A DNA stretch of 64,000 nucleotides from Pseudomonas inefficax (GCF_900277125.1 NZ_OPYN01000001.1:186001-250000); one strand, 5' to 3'; shown: positions 27,925 through 37,262, counted from the first letter of the stretch. Made by a program: numbers and translations. The notes: generated by a model from the letters alone, not told the origin.

Positions 27925-29175
27925 TCAGTGACCGTGTTCGGCAGAAGCTTTGCCGAGCTCGGACTTGAGTGTGAAGCTGCCACTGGTTGCTACCTGGGCG
28001 CCGGCTTCAATACCGTCGATGATTTCCACGTACCCATTGTCGCGGCGACCCAGTTTTACCGGGCGGGTGTCAAAGCCATCTGGGGTGCGTACGAATACCG
28101 AAGGTTTGTCTTCAACGGTCTGCACAGCGTGCTCAGGGACCGCTACGGCAACTCGATCGGTCTGGAAGGTGACCGCAATGTTTACGAACAGGCCTGGACG
28201 CCAGGCGCCGTTGGGGTTGGTCAAGGTGACGCGGACAGTAGCTGCACGGTTTTGCTCGCCCAGCAGGCTGCCGACATAACCCACCTTCCCTTCGACCTCG
28301 ACGTTCATGTCAGGCGAAGAGACTTTCACTGCACGGCCAGTCGTGACCTTGCCCAGATCTGTCGGCGGAACTGCGAAGGTCGCCCAGACCTGATTCAGGT
28401 CGGAAAGGATGAAGGCGTTGGTCGCCTCGCTGACGACTTCGCCGACGGTCAGGTGTTTCTCCACTACCACGGCGTCGAAGGGAGCGCGGAGCTCGTAACG
28501 ATTACCGCCAACGGAGTTAACCGAGGCACCGATTGCGCCGACCTTCTGCTTGGCGTTGGCCAAGGAGATCTCCGCTTCTTGCAGCGCTTGGCGTGCTTGG
28601 AGGTAGTCTTGCTCTGCAGAGATCTTGTCCTGCCACAGTTGCTTCTCACGTTCGAAGGTCACACGCGCCAGTTCGACGCGACGCTGTGCGGCCTGTTGTT
28701 CGCTGCGCAGGTCAGAGATCTGCTGGCTGGCGATTACCGCGAGGACTTGCCCTTTCTTGACCGTCTCGCCCAGGTTGGCCTGGACAGCCTCAACAACGCC
28801 AGGAACACGAGGAACCACGTGGGCAGTACGATCTTCGTCGAAGCGAATTTCGCCAGGGAAGCTCACGACGGTACCGAGGTCACGAGGCGCTGCAGCTTCC
28901 AGGGCAACACCAGCGGCCTTGATCTGTTCAGCGCTGAGCGTCAGCTTGCCCTCTTCTTCACCGCCCTCTTCGCTGTGGCCTTCTTCACCATGGCCCTCAT
29001 CACCTTCCTCTTTGGCGGCAGATGCGGCTTTCTTTTCGTCGCCATGGCCATCGTTAGCGCCATGCTCGGCAGTACTGGCGGCCTGCTGTCCGGAACTGTT
29101 GTTCCAGGCAAGGCTGCCAAATCCGAGGGCTGCCACAGCGGCTACCGCGAGGGCGATCTTGCGTTTGTTATCCAT
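27925..29175 (-). CDS. czcB: CzcB, periplasmic adaptor of the RND efflux system
   Basis: This 416-residue adaptor has an N-terminal membrane anchor (IALAVAAVAALGFGSLAW). A His/Glu-rich segment follows (residues about 38-80; EGHGEEGHSEEGGEEEG in part) and may bind metal ions. Next are the barrel-sandwich (lipoyl) halves and a long coiled-coil hairpin with EQQAAQRRVELARVTFEREK. The C-terminal domain ends with a His residue (AEHGH). It links CzcA to CzcC across the periplasm. The start ATG at 29175 has AGCAGGAG upstream, and czcC ends 69 bases upstream of it. Confidence 0.93.
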   Translation of the reverse strand: MDNKRKIALAVAAVAALGFGSLAWNNSSGQQAASTAEHGANDGHGDEKKAASAAKEEGDEGHGEEGHSEEGGEEEGKLTLSAEQIKAAGVALEAAAPRDLGTVVSFPGEIRFDEDRTAHVVPRVPGVVEAVQANLGETVKKGQVLAVIASQQISDLRSEQQAAQRRVELARVTFEREKQLWQDKISAEQDYLQARQALQEAEISLANAKQKVGAIGASVNSVGGNRYELRAPFDAVVVEKHLTVGEVVSEATNAFILSDLNQVWATFAVPPTDLGKVTTGRAVKVSSPDMNVEVEGKVGYVGSLLGEQNRAATVRVTLTNPNGAWRPGLFVNIAVTFQTDRVAVAVPEHAVQTVEDKPSVFVRTPDGFDTRPVKLGRRDNGYVEIIDGIEAGAQVATSGSFTLKSELGKASAEHGH

Positions 29176-29243
29176 TGCTACTCCTGCTGATCGTAGGCAC
29201 CGGCTTGTTCAAGGCTGTGTGCCGAAGAAAATGTTTGGCCCGT

Positions 29244-30515
29244 TCAGCGAGTGCCGGCGGTTGAGCCGACTTCGCCATAAACCCTTTCCACCTGCGCACG
29301 CGCATTGGTCGCCGCTGCCAACGATTCGAGGTATTGGCCACGAGCGACGATCAAGGTGCGCTGGGCATCCAGCACTTCGATGAAACCGAATTTGCCCATC
29401 TCGAAGCCGCGGGTTGCGGTCTCTACGGCTTGTTGGGCTGAAGGCAGAATGGTCTTGTCGTAGGACTCGACCTCCTGCATGGCGGTGGACCATTGGTTCA
29501 ACGCGGTTTGGGTTTCGGTGCGCAGGCGCAGCTCAACAGCATTGCGCTGGTCCCGGGCCTGATCTGCACGACGAGAAGCGGAAAGAATGTTGCCCTGGTT
29601 ACGATCGAACAGCGGCAAAGGCATAGACAGGCCCACAGTGTTGACCCGCTCGCGCACAGAGCGGTCGTACTGGCTACCTACACTGACAGTAAGGTTCGGG
29701 ATACGCTGAGCTTTCTCTGAGCCGAGCGAGGCATCGCTCTTGTCTATCTGCACCACGGCCTGACGCATTTCTGCTGTTTGGTCGAGCTTAGCCAGCAGAT
29801 CTTCAGTGCGAGGTGGCAAGCCCGGGGAGAGGGTTGGCGATTCGAGTCGATCAAACACGGTGACTGAGCTCCCGGTAATTTGAGCGAGCTGTTGGTAAGC
29901 GGTCGCTTTTTCCGTTTCTGCACGTCGAACTTGCAGCTGGGCTTCGGCCAGTTGCACTTGAGCGCGGGTCGCCTCCACTGGGGACGACTTACCTGCGCGA
30001 ACACGGCCATCGACGATGCGAAGACCGCGCTCAGTCAGTTCGAGAGATTGCTTGGCCAGGTCGAGACCTGTCTGGGCCCGCAACGCGGCGTAAAAGGCTT
30101 GGACGACATCTGCACGCAGGCCGTTAACGCGACGGTCTAACTCAAGCTGTGCGGCGGTCTGCCCGTATGTGGCGACGTCAACACGAGCCCCCCGCTTACC
30201 GCCCAGCTCAAGGGTCTGGCTGAGAGAGACAGTCGTCTGGCTGGTGTTACGACGGGTGTCTTCCACGTCATACGAGATTGTGGGGTTGGGGATAAGCCCG
30301 GCCTGCTTGCGAGCACCATCAGCGATCCCAATTTCTTGCCTGGCCGCGGCCAGGTCTGGGTTGGCATCCATGGCCGTCGAAAGCGCCTGGGGCAAGCTGA
30401 TGCTTTGGGCAAGGGCTGCAGGCGCCATCAACCCAGAGATGACTGCACAGAGTGCAGCGATCTTCCAGGGCGAGACGGGGGTCTTGGGTAAGACATTGCG
30501 GTTATACCGGGGCAC
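29244..30515 (-). CDS. czcC: CzcC, outer-membrane channel of the RND efflux system
   Basis: This TolC-like protein is about 423 residues from a GTG at 30515. I chose this start because GAGGA lies 8 bases upstream and a signal peptide follows (IAALCAVISGLMAPAALAQS). The frame is open to an ATG at 30602, which would add 29 residues. Two repeats of long helices and barrel strands are visible (SLPQALSTAMDANPDLAAAR; VYGEVGSTAGTR at the end). It is the first gene of czcCBA and lies divergent from the OprD-like porin with two TTACAAT sites between. Confidence 0.9.
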   Translation of the reverse strand: MPRYNRNVLPKTPVSPWKIAALCAVISGLMAPAALAQSISLPQALSTAMDANPDLAAARQEIGIADGARKQAGLIPNPTISYDVEDTRRNTSQTTVSLSQTLELGGKRGARVDVATYGQTAAQLELDRRVNGLRADVVQAFYAALRAQTGLDLAKQSLELTERGLRIVDGRVRAGKSSPVEATRAQVQLAEAQLQVRRAETEKATAYQQLAQITGSSVTVFDRLESPTLSPGLPPRTEDLLAKLDQTAEMRQAVVQIDKSDASLGSEKAQRIPNLTVSVGSQYDRSVRERVNTVGLSMPLPLFDRNQGNILSASRRADQARDQRNAVELRLRTETQTALNQWSTAMQEVESYDKTILPSAQQAVETATRGFEMGKFGFIEVLDAQRTLIVARGQYLESLAAATNARAQVERVYGEVGSTAGTR

Positions 30516-30635
30516 TTTGATGGTCCTCGTGCACAAACTTCGATAAAGCTTGGCGAGAACGCCGAAACAGCTGCCAAGCCCCACTTGATTAGGTGATGGC
30601 ACTCTAATGAGCGGTAGCTATCAGAGGGGTGGCTA

Positions 30636-30660
30636 GAAAATTACAATTCCGTAAGAATGT
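30636..30660. promoter_or_regulatory. Candidate metal response-regulator site F, czcC side
   Basis: AGAAAATTACAATTCCGTAA is nearly identical to site D. It lies 121-145 bases upstream of the czcC start. Confidence 0.65.
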
Positions 30661-30763
30661 CCTGTAATGCCCGAAAATACTGGGAAACCAAACCCGACAC
30701 GATGATTTCGTTACAAGCAACGGAGATGGCAAACACGCGGTGCGAAGGCCCGAACAACAGGTA

Positions 30764-30785
30764 GATGACGAAATTGTAATTTTCC
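30764..30785. promoter_or_regulatory. Candidate metal response-regulator site G, porin side
   Basis: The reverse strand reads GGAAAATTACAATTTCGTCA. It lies 134-155 bases upstream of the OprD-family gene, so each divergent promoter has its own site. Confidence 0.6.
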
Positions 30786-30918
30786 TATCACCCCCCCGTT
30801 ATCTTCGGCCTGCAAATATGAGCTCGCGCTACGCTAGGCGCGCCGCCTGGTCAGAACAATTAACGACACCCGCGCCGGTAAACATAATAAAAACTGCCGT
30901 GAATCAAAGGAGCATCGG

Positions 30919-32262
30919 ATGAAAATCAAAGTACCACTGTATTTGGCGGCAGTTTCTGCGCTGTCTGGAAGCTATGCTATTTCGGCACAAGCTGAAGACA
31001 AGCCAGAAGGCTTCATTGAAGGCAGCAGCCTTACAGTGTTGAACCGTAACTTCTACTTCAACCGTGATAACCGCGACAGCACCGCCCCCACTTACAACAG
31101 TGGCAAGGGCAATACGAACGGCTACTCCGAAGCCTGGGCGCACGCGATCATCAGCAAATTCAACTCCGGGTTTACCCAAGGTACCGTTGGCTTTGGCGTT
31201 GATGCCTTTGCCATGATCGGCCTCAAGCTCGACACCGGTGATGGGCGCAACGGCGGCCGTAGCTCCTTCGACGTGCTGCCCGTTGATAACAAGGGTGAAG
31301 CTCGCGACGAATACACCAAGGTCGGCGGCGCAGCCAAAGTCCGCTTGTTCGATACCATCGTGAAAGTGGGTGATGTCTTCCCATCGACCCCGGTCGTCGC
31401 ATCGGGTGACTCTCGCCTGCTGCCAGAGAGTTTCCGCGGTGTGACCGTTGAGAACACCAGCATCCAGGGCCTTACCCTCCAGGGTGGTCGTCTGCATGCG
31501 ATGAGCCAGCCGGTCTCAAGCAACCTGAACGACAACTTCGTGACGTTCTACGGCGGCCCGGTCAACTCGCCATGGATCGGTTACGGTGGCGGTGACTACT
31601 CGATCAACGACAACTGGACTGTGAGCGTCTACGCCAGCCAGCTGAAAGACGTCTGGAATCAGTACTACGCCGGCACAAGCGTGGTTTACCCGCTGAGCGA
31701 CGATCTGGCGCTGATCGGTGGCTTCAACTACTACAAAGCCGTAGATGAAGGTAAGAAGCGCCTGGGTGAATTCGACAACAACATCTGGAGTGCCAAGGTC
31801 GGTGTGCGTTACGGTGCCCACACCCTGGCCCTGTCGCATCAGCGCAACAACGGCGACGACGATTTCGACTACCTGCGTCAGTCGGACTCGATTTTCGTCG
31901 ACAACTCCATCCAGTACAGCGACTTCAACTCGCCGAAAGAGCGTTCCTGGATGCTGCGCTATGACCTGAACTTCACCAGCTACGGCATTCCAGGCCTGAC
32001 GTTCATGACGCGCTACGCCAGAGGCTCGGGTGCGGATTACTCGAACGCTAACCAGTTCTACATGCGCACCGACGACAACGGCAACCCGCTCGACAATCAG
32101 AAGCGTTGGGAGCGTGACGTCGAAGTCAAATACGTTGTCCAAACCGGTCCGGCAAAAGATCTGTCCTTCCGGTTGCGCCAGGCAACCACGCGTGCCACTG
32201 CTTTCGAATCGGATCTGGATGAAACTCGTGTAATCATCGAGTACCCGCTTTCGATTCTGTAA
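30919..32262 (+). CDS. OprD-family outer-membrane porin
   Basis: This 447-residue precursor has a signal peptide ending AQA at about residue 25. The mature part has the OprD-family start GFIEGSSLTVLNRNFYFNRD, many amphipathic strands, and the C-terminal DETRVIIEYPLSIL. OprD-type channels take up small carboxylates or basic amino acids. In P. aeruginosa CzcR represses oprD, which ties metals to carbapenem resistance. Here an OprD relative shares a control region with czcC. Whether it is repressed or induced cannot be read from the sequence. Confidence 0.88.
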   Translation: MKIKVPLYLAAVSALSGSYAISAQAEDKPEGFIEGSSLTVLNRNFYFNRDNRDSTAPTYNSGKGNTNGYSEAWAHAIISKFNSGFTQGTVGFGVDAFAMIGLKLDTGDGRNGGRSSFDVLPVDNKGEARDEYTKVGGAAKVRLFDTIVKVGDVFPSTPVVASGDSRLLPESFRGVTVENTSIQGLTLQGGRLHAMSQPVSSNLNDNFVTFYGGPVNSPWIGYGGGDYSINDNWTVSVYASQLKDVWNQYYAGTSVVYPLSDDLALIGGFNYYKAVDEGKKRLGEFDNNIWSAKVGVRYGAHTLALSHQRNNGDDDFDYLRQSDSIFVDNSIQYSDFNSPKERSWMLRYDLNFTSYGIPGLTFMTRYARGSGADYSNANQFYMRTDDNGNPLDNQKRWERDVEVKYVVQTGPAKDLSFRLRQATTRATAFESDLDETRVIIEYPLSIL

Positions 32263-32368
32263 TTCGCTAACTGGGCCAGTTATCCATTGGCGGGTCCTGT
32301 TAGTAAAACGAGCATTACGCATTCACCTTGAGTGGCTTAAGTGCTCCTTTGGTAAAAGGTGGATATTT

Positions 32369-32393
32369 GGCGCCCATTGGGCGCCTTTTTTTT
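32369..32393 (+). terminator. Terminator after the OprD-like gene
   Basis: GGCGCCC / GGGCGCC with an ATT loop is followed by eight T. Confidence 0.88.
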
Positions 32394-32395
32394 GC

Positions 32396-32545
32396 CTAAA
32401 ATTCAAGTAGGCGTTCGATTGTACGCATCGCATGCCGGTGAAGTTCATGACTACACCAATGACCAGTCTCTTCAATGTGAGCGACCTCGCCGTCATCTGA
32501 GCGGAACGAAGCCAGCACAAAGAAGAAAATAACCCAATACTTCAT
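32396..32545 (-). CDS. Small exported or membrane peptide (49 residues)
   Basis: The reverse strand from the ATG at 32545 reads MKYWVIFFFVLASFRSDDGE, then VAHIEETGHWCSHELHRHAM and RTIERLLEF. AGGTGA stands 9 bases before the ATG. The hydrophobic start could be a signal peptide or anchor. The remainder is His-rich with one Cys (HIEETGHWCSHELHRH), a credible metal-binding pattern next to metal genes. It lies between the porin terminator and the orphan regulator. No known family is recognised. Confidence 0.5.
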   Translation of the reverse strand: MKYWVIFFFVLASFRSDDGEVAHIEETGHWCSHELHRHAMRTIERLLEF

Positions 32546-32635
32546 AAGGTCAAATCACCTGCTGGAGAGAGGGCCCGCAACTGTCAAACCCAAACCGCGA
32601 CAAGATATACCGCCAGACTATCAACTGTATTACCT

Positions 32636-32658
32636 AGAAATTACAAATCCGTCATTTG
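32636..32658. promoter_or_regulatory. Candidate metal response-regulator site H
   Basis: AGAAATTACAAATCCGTCAT lies between the reverse small gene (91 bases from its start) and the forward orphan regulator (94 bases), and could serve both. Confidence 0.6.
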
Positions 32659-32751
32659 AGCCCCGGCACGCTCATTTTGATTTACCATCCCTTTCAATAA
32701 TGCCGGCGCGCGTGCGCGGTTAATTGCTCAGTGATATCGAGACAAAATCCC

Positions 32752-33426
32752 ATGCGAATTCTGGTAATTGAGGATGAAGTAAAAACTGCGGAGTATGTGC
32801 GTCAAGGTCTGACGGAATGTGGCTATGTCGTAGATTGCGTCCACACCGGGTCAGATGGATTATTCTTGGCTAAGCAGCACGAATATGAGCTGATTATCCT
32901 GGATATAAATCTGCCAGAGATGGACGGTTGGCAGGTCCTTGAGTTGTTGCGTCGTAAAAACTGCCCTTCCCGTATCATGATGCTGACGGCGAGAAGCCGG
33001 CTGGCGGATAAGGTCCGGGGGCTGGAGAACGGAGCAGATGACTACCTGATCAAGCCATTTGAGTTCCCTGAGCTGCTGGCCCGGGTTCGCGCCTTGATGC
33101 GCAGGTCAGATCACCCTGCATCCGTAGAGGTCATTCGCGTCGCTGACCTGGAGCTTGATCAGAGCCGGCACAGGGCATTCAGGGACGGTCAGCGCATTGA
33201 CCTGACCACGAAAGAATTCGCGTTACTGCATTACCTGATGCGTAATACCGGTGTGGTGCTGAGCCGCACCCAAATTATTTCGCAGGTTTGGGATATGAAT
33301 TTTGACTGCGACACAAACGTTGTAGAGGTGTCGATTCGAAGACTCAGAGCCAAGATAGATGACCCTTTCGAGACCAAACTGATACATACGCTTCGGGGCG
33401 TAGGGTATGTGCTTGAAAAACGATAG
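32752..33426 (+). CDS. czcR2: Orphan CzcR-like response regulator
   Basis: This 224-residue OmpR-family regulator is closely related to the one at 11419. The receiver has EDE at 7-9, Asp51 in LIILDINLPEMD and Lys in [12 protein letters not shown]. The DNA-binding domain ends [20 protein letters not shown], almost identical to the first copy, so both probably bind the same TTACAAT sites. No kinase gene follows; the next gene is unrelated. It may take phosphate from the CzcS of this island. The ATG at 32752 is used; a GTG seven codons upstream is in frame. Confidence 0.9.
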   Translation: MRILVIEDEVKTAEYVRQGLTECGYVVDCVHTGSDGLFLAKQHEYELIILDINLPEMDGWQVLELLRRKNCPSRIMMLTARSRLADKVRGLENGADDYLIKPFEFPELLARVRALMRRSDHPASVEVIRVADLELDQSRHRAFRDGQRIDLTTKEFALLHYLMRNTGVVLSRTQIISQVWDMNFDCDTNVVEVSIRRLRAKIDDPFETKLIHTLRGVGYVLEKR

Positions 33427-33543
33427 TTGCCAAGCTCTCTAGTACCGAAAATCCGCTACATGCTCCCGTCGCTTGCGAACTTGAGGTTTCTGTTTACGAT
33501 CCGCGGCGCTGATTCCTCACTCAACAAATGAGGTAGGCTGTAC

Positions 33544-33867
33544 ATGAGGTATAGCATTGATTATCAGCAGGTTTCGCAAGGACAATCCGATGCCAGCATT
33601 GATGCCTGTCCAGCTGACATTGTCTTCAACAGCGACCATGGCCTAGCTCTTATCCCGTGCGTTGGCGATGTTATCAACCTCCCCTCTACGGCGGTCAAAG
33701 AAGGGGTTTGCGGCATCGTTAGATCAAGGATTTTCAATTATCTCAGAGGTCCTGAAGAGCTGTACTGTCACGTCAATATTCTCGTTGAGGAGGCGGACAT
33801 CAATTTCGAAAGTCTCATCTCGGAATACATGCGCAATCAGTCACGTGCTCGCTCGCCTTCTTCATAA
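33544..33867 (+). CDS. Small hypothetical protein
   Basis: This encodes 107 residues from the ATG at 33544 (MRYSIDYQQVSQGQSDASID), with likely beta strands (VFNSDHGLALIPCVGDVINL; YCHVNILVEEADI). ATGAGGTAGGC gives a possible ribosome site. No family is recognised and no signal peptide is seen. It lies downstream of the orphan regulator without an obvious terminator between, so co-transcription is possible. Confidence 0.5.
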   Translation: MRYSIDYQQVSQGQSDASIDACPADIVFNSDHGLALIPCVGDVINLPSTAVKEGVCGIVRSRIFNYLRGPEELYCHVNILVEEADINFESLISEYMRNQSRARSPSS

Positions 33868-33968
33868 AGTCGAAGGCGGGCCAGTCCATTAATGGTTGTG
33901 TATGGGTGAGGGTTCAGCAGAGCGAGCGCCTACTGAGCACCAGAGATGAATAGTCACAGCCTAGTGGT

Positions 33969-34496
33969 TTAACGCGGTACTGCTGGTGTACGCAGGGCCG
34001 GACTCATTGTTTTTTGAATGGCGCATTGCAGCACATAGAAATATAAAACCCCGGAAGCAAATACGATTGCGGACAGATAAGCAAACTCAGAGTCTAAAAC
34101 CCCGGAAACCATATACAATTTAATCGTGATAGAACCCATAATAATTCCGGTACAGTACATGACGCCTGTGAACTGATTGCCCAAAAAACTCAGTATGCCG
34201 CTGAAGGCATTGTTCGCACTCAACAGCATTGCTTTCAGTATCGTCCAGCCGAGAACTGGCAGAAAAGCCTTGATCATGAAGGCGAATAACATCGACGATG
34301 CAAACAGTTTTATCGGGGTTTCTGCCCACGGCTTGATGGTGCCGTCTACTTCAACGCCGGTATACAAGATGATATTCAGAATAATCGCCATAAGGGTGCA
34401 TATGCCGAGGCGTATCATTTCCCGCTTAAGCGGGGCCATCATTATCACTGCGTGAATCTTGTTTCCAAAGTATCGTTTTAGTCCTTGGATCGACAT
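33969..34496 (-). CDS. AT-rich multi-helix membrane protein, unknown
   Basis: This 175-residue protein has about four hydrophobic helices: LGICTLMAIILNIILYTGVE, LFASSMLFAFMIKAFLPVLG, GVMYCTGIIMGSITIKLYMV and AYLSAIVFASGVLYFYVLQC. The ATG at 34496 is chosen because AGGAAG sits just before it. The frame is open further upstream to 34580. Base composition is clearly more AT-rich than the neighbours, which suggests recent transfer. No known family is recognised. Confidence 0.55.
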   Translation of the reverse strand: MSIQGLKRYFGNKIHAVIMMAPLKREMIRLGICTLMAIILNIILYTGVEVDGTIKPWAETPIKLFASSMLFAFMIKAFLPVLGWTILKAMLLSANNAFSGILSFLGNQFTGVMYCTGIIMGSITIKLYMVSGVLDSEFAYLSAIVFASGVLYFYVLQCAIQKTMSPALRTPAVPR

Positions 34497-34685
34497 TTTT
34501 CTTCCTATGCTCTCGGGTATGACGCTGTTGTAGCGTTGTATGACGGTCATGCTTTTACCCGAAGAGAGGTGACGCTTCAACGGTCCTGAATTGCGCAGGG
34601 GATCTCATGTCCTTCCCCTGGCTGGGTAGCTTGCTGAGAAATTCTCATCTACCTGCGTGGCAACGATGCGGCCACCCCGCCGCCG

Positions 34686-36152
34686 TCAGAGCTCTGGAGG
34701 ACTGGCTGCTGTCAGCAACTCATCGAGTGACGGAACCTTAGCGTTTGCACTGAGGACGAGTGTTCTGGATCGGAGTATGGATACATCAAAGAAAGATTCG
34801 CACTCGACTCTTCCGTTTACTTCTCTCCAGTGGGTGACTTCTGGTATCAACTCATTAGGCACCGGGTATAGTGCCATAGGGTTATGGAATACCTCCACTT
34901 CAGCAGACCACGGCTCGTAGCCATATTGCGGCCAGAGCTGACCGTAGTCGCTGGACGCTACATCCAACAGAAATGGGATACCTCGTGATGCTCCCGGAGA
35001 ACGGTCGAAAAACTCACCAAACCGCAAGTATCGGTACCCGTCTAGATGAGCTCCACCTGAGATCGGCACTCGGCTGAGCTTTGGCACTGTGCAGGCATTG
35101 GTGAAAATGACCGCTGAAAGATGGGCATTTTCCATTAGCGTAAATAGGCCGTTGGGGCGCCCTGATAGCAGAGATGTCTCTTCCTCCACAGTTATCAGGT
35201 GCGTACCACGATGCGCAGATGAGTGAACTGCAAAGCCATAGAGATAGCTGATGAGCGACTCCCTGCTCCACAGCATTGAACTGGGCGCATGGAAATCGGC
35301 TAAGGCCAGAATGAGCGGCTTACCCTCCACGTGCGGTAGGGATTCGTAACGCTTGTCCAATTTGTTTTGGATGGTCCTCGCAAACCTTTCTGCAGCCGCT
35401 CCTAAGAAACGCTCATGTCGGTCAGCGGGTGGGGGGACCGGCGAGGCGCCAAAATGCTCATACCGCTCTTCCGGGTTGGCTGTCACTGCTTCAACCCAGG
35501 CCTCATCTCCCAGCCTATTCTCGATGTGAAAATCGGGTGATTCTTTAGGCTGGGTGACCAAGAGTCCCTGTTCACGAAAAATCGCTAATAGGTGGGCTTC
35601 CCAGAGGCGGGTGTGAAAATTCTCAGTCTGGCAATCGGGAACCCAATTTCTGTCTGGGGATGGCAGTGCGAGATACAGTTGATTCAGCGCCCACGCCCCA
35701 ATACGGCGGCTTGGATCAAATAGTGATTTGAACACCACGCTTGGTGTGCGCTTACCCATTCTGCTTAGAGGAGCACGTCGTCGTTCACCTGAAGGGAGTG
35801 GAAGCGGATGGGCTTGGGTATAGAGAAAATGGCTGATTGAGGCGCGGGCTTCGGACTCGCCAGTGGTGCACTCACCATGGCTGAGGAGCACCCACACGCT
35901 ATCGACACGACGCCGCAAGGTGACAATTCCGAAGCTGCCGGAATTGATATTTCGGGTTAGAGCGGCACAAGAAATTCCGTCCTCACTAAGCCATGCCCCT
36001 ACTGGCGGGCTGTCCCCAAACCCCAACCCTCGTGGAAGCGACAAAGCGATTAGATCGAACATCGGCGCAGCAATTTCTTTCATTCGCTGATCTCGGCAGC
36101 CGTCAAAATGCATTCCATCAATGCCTCGGAGCGTGCCCGCCGGCGATGGCAT
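34686..36152 (-). CDS. Hypothetical protein with possible PD-(D/E)XK-like core
   Basis: This protein has up to 488 residues; a second ATG at 36083 would remove the first 23. Around residues 180-225 it reads RLWEAHLLAIFREQGLLVTQ, then SPDFHI and DEAWVEAVTAN. Glu185, Asp207 and Glu221 are spaced as in PD-(D/E)XK nucleases, but the usual Lys is replaced by Val, so activity is doubtful or the Lys has moved. The rest is a large soluble protein of unknown fold. A small acidic gene ends 12 bases upstream of its start, so the two probably form a pair. A defence or DNA-processing role is only an inference. Confidence 0.55.
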   Translation of the reverse strand: MPSPAGTLRGIDGMHFDGCRDQRMKEIAAPMFDLIALSLPRGLGFGDSPPVGAWLSEDGISCAALTRNINSGSFGIVTLRRRVDSVWVLLSHGECTTGESEARASISHFLYTQAHPLPLPSGERRRAPLSRMGKRTPSVVFKSLFDPSRRIGAWALNQLYLALPSPDRNWVPDCQTENFHTRLWEAHLLAIFREQGLLVTQPKESPDFHIENRLGDEAWVEAVTANPEERYEHFGASPVPPPADRHERFLGAAAERFARTIQNKLDKRYESLPHVEGKPLILALADFHAPSSMLWSRESLISYLYGFAVHSSAHRGTHLITVEEETSLLSGRPNGLFTLMENAHLSAVIFTNACTVPKLSRVPISGGAHLDGYRYLRFGEFFDRSPGASRGIPFLLDVASSDYGQLWPQYGYEPWSAEVEVFHNPMALYPVPNELIPEVTHWREVNGRVECESFFDVSILRSRTLVLSANAKVPSLDELLTAASPPEL

Positions 36153-36164
36153 CGGTGGAGGTAC

Positions 36165-36614
36165 CTATTGAAGAAGGGGGCCTTGTTCCACCAGGACATC
36201 TCGGTTGGTGAAGATGGTCTCAATGGTTGCAGCCTCGGCAGCCACATGAGTCTTTCGCGTGATCTCTTCAAGGGCCAGTTCGAGCCGGTAGTCTTGGAAA
36301 TACTCGTACAGCTTTTCAGAGCTCTCGGATATCTCCTCCCCACCATTCTTCGCGAACAAGATGTGGATGATCGCTGCGAGTGGGAGAGAGATGTCGAGAT
36401 CCTTCTCTTCTGCATCTGAATCCGAGTTCAAACCGTCGAAATACCTCTCCAGATGACTCTGGAGCTCCTCAAGCCAGAACTGAGATAGGTTGCTTGGAAG
36501 GGAGCTTTCAGGCCCGGTCAGAAGGACTTCATCTCTGAATAGAGCCAGCAGATTGGGGTTTGCCATGGAGGACCTCACGATTAGATTTGAGAGCAACTGG
36601 TCAGCATAGTCCAC
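36165..36614 (-). CDS. Small acidic hypothetical protein, partner gene
   Basis: This encodes about 149 residues from a GTG at 36614, helical and acidic (DSDAEEKDLDISLPLAAIIH; EEISESSEKLYEYFQDYRLE). It lies directly upstream of the 488-residue gene in the same direction. The frame stays open for about 170 more bases upstream but has no start codon there, so the true N-terminus may be longer in an ancestral form. No family is recognised. Confidence 0.5.
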   Translation of the reverse strand: MDYADQLLSNLIVRSSMANPNLLALFRDEVLLTGPESSLPSNLSQFWLEELQSHLERYFDGLNSDSDAEEKDLDISLPLAAIIHILFAKNGGEEISESSEKLYEYFQDYRLELALEEITRKTHVAAEAATIETIFTNRDVLVEQGPLLQ

Positions 36615-37262
36615 CTCAAGATGACCACCTCCTTGACGCCCATCCTGGTGCTCCTGAGCATCAGACGAGTGAATCGCCCCGAAACCTGTAGATACAAAAT
36701 GACCGCTTCTCGCCGTTAGCTGCCTTTCTTGAAGGACAGCTTTGGGTCGATAGCGGCCTTCGTGGAGGTTGGTGTCTACGGGGTCGGTTTAGTCAATCTG
36801 AATCTCCGGTTTCACCTCCGTGAGGCCGGCCATCGTCATGCATCAGATCTTGATTGACACGCGTGCCGCTTTGGATAGCCTTGCAATTGAGGGCTGCAAC
36901 TGCGCATTTGTCGGGCCTGGGTACCAGCATGAGCCCCCCGCAATTTTGGCAGCAGAGGAAGCTGGTTCCTCTGAAGTAGTGACGGCGGGCATTGCCAGTC
37001 GGATTCTGAACCCAAGGTCGCCAGACTAGGAGCTAAAGGATCGCTGCGACTACTCCTCATCCCTTACCGAAAAGTCACGCGTCGGTCGTAAACGGCCCTT
37101 TCCAGGCCAATCAACTTTTGTGATTGGTGAGTAGGGATTTCTCGGCTTTTCTGTGAAAAGCACCCCTTCATTTCACAAAAAAAATGGCGAAGATTCCAAT
37201 TTCACGGGGTCTGGCCTATCACCTATTTTGTGAACCTACATCCGGCGTAAATCACCAGGCAC
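36615..37262. other. Stretch with coding-like reverse frames that lack start codons
   Basis: Reverse frames read HYFRGTSFLCCQNCGGLMLV and further RPDKCAVAALNCKAIQSGT (about 36790-37030; a Cys-rich, ribbon-like pattern), and HEGRYRPKAVLQERQLTARS (about 36620-36780). Neither has an ATG, GTG or TTG at its beginning. They may be relics of genes broken by insertion. The part at 37040-37262 shows no gene. Confidence 0.35.
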
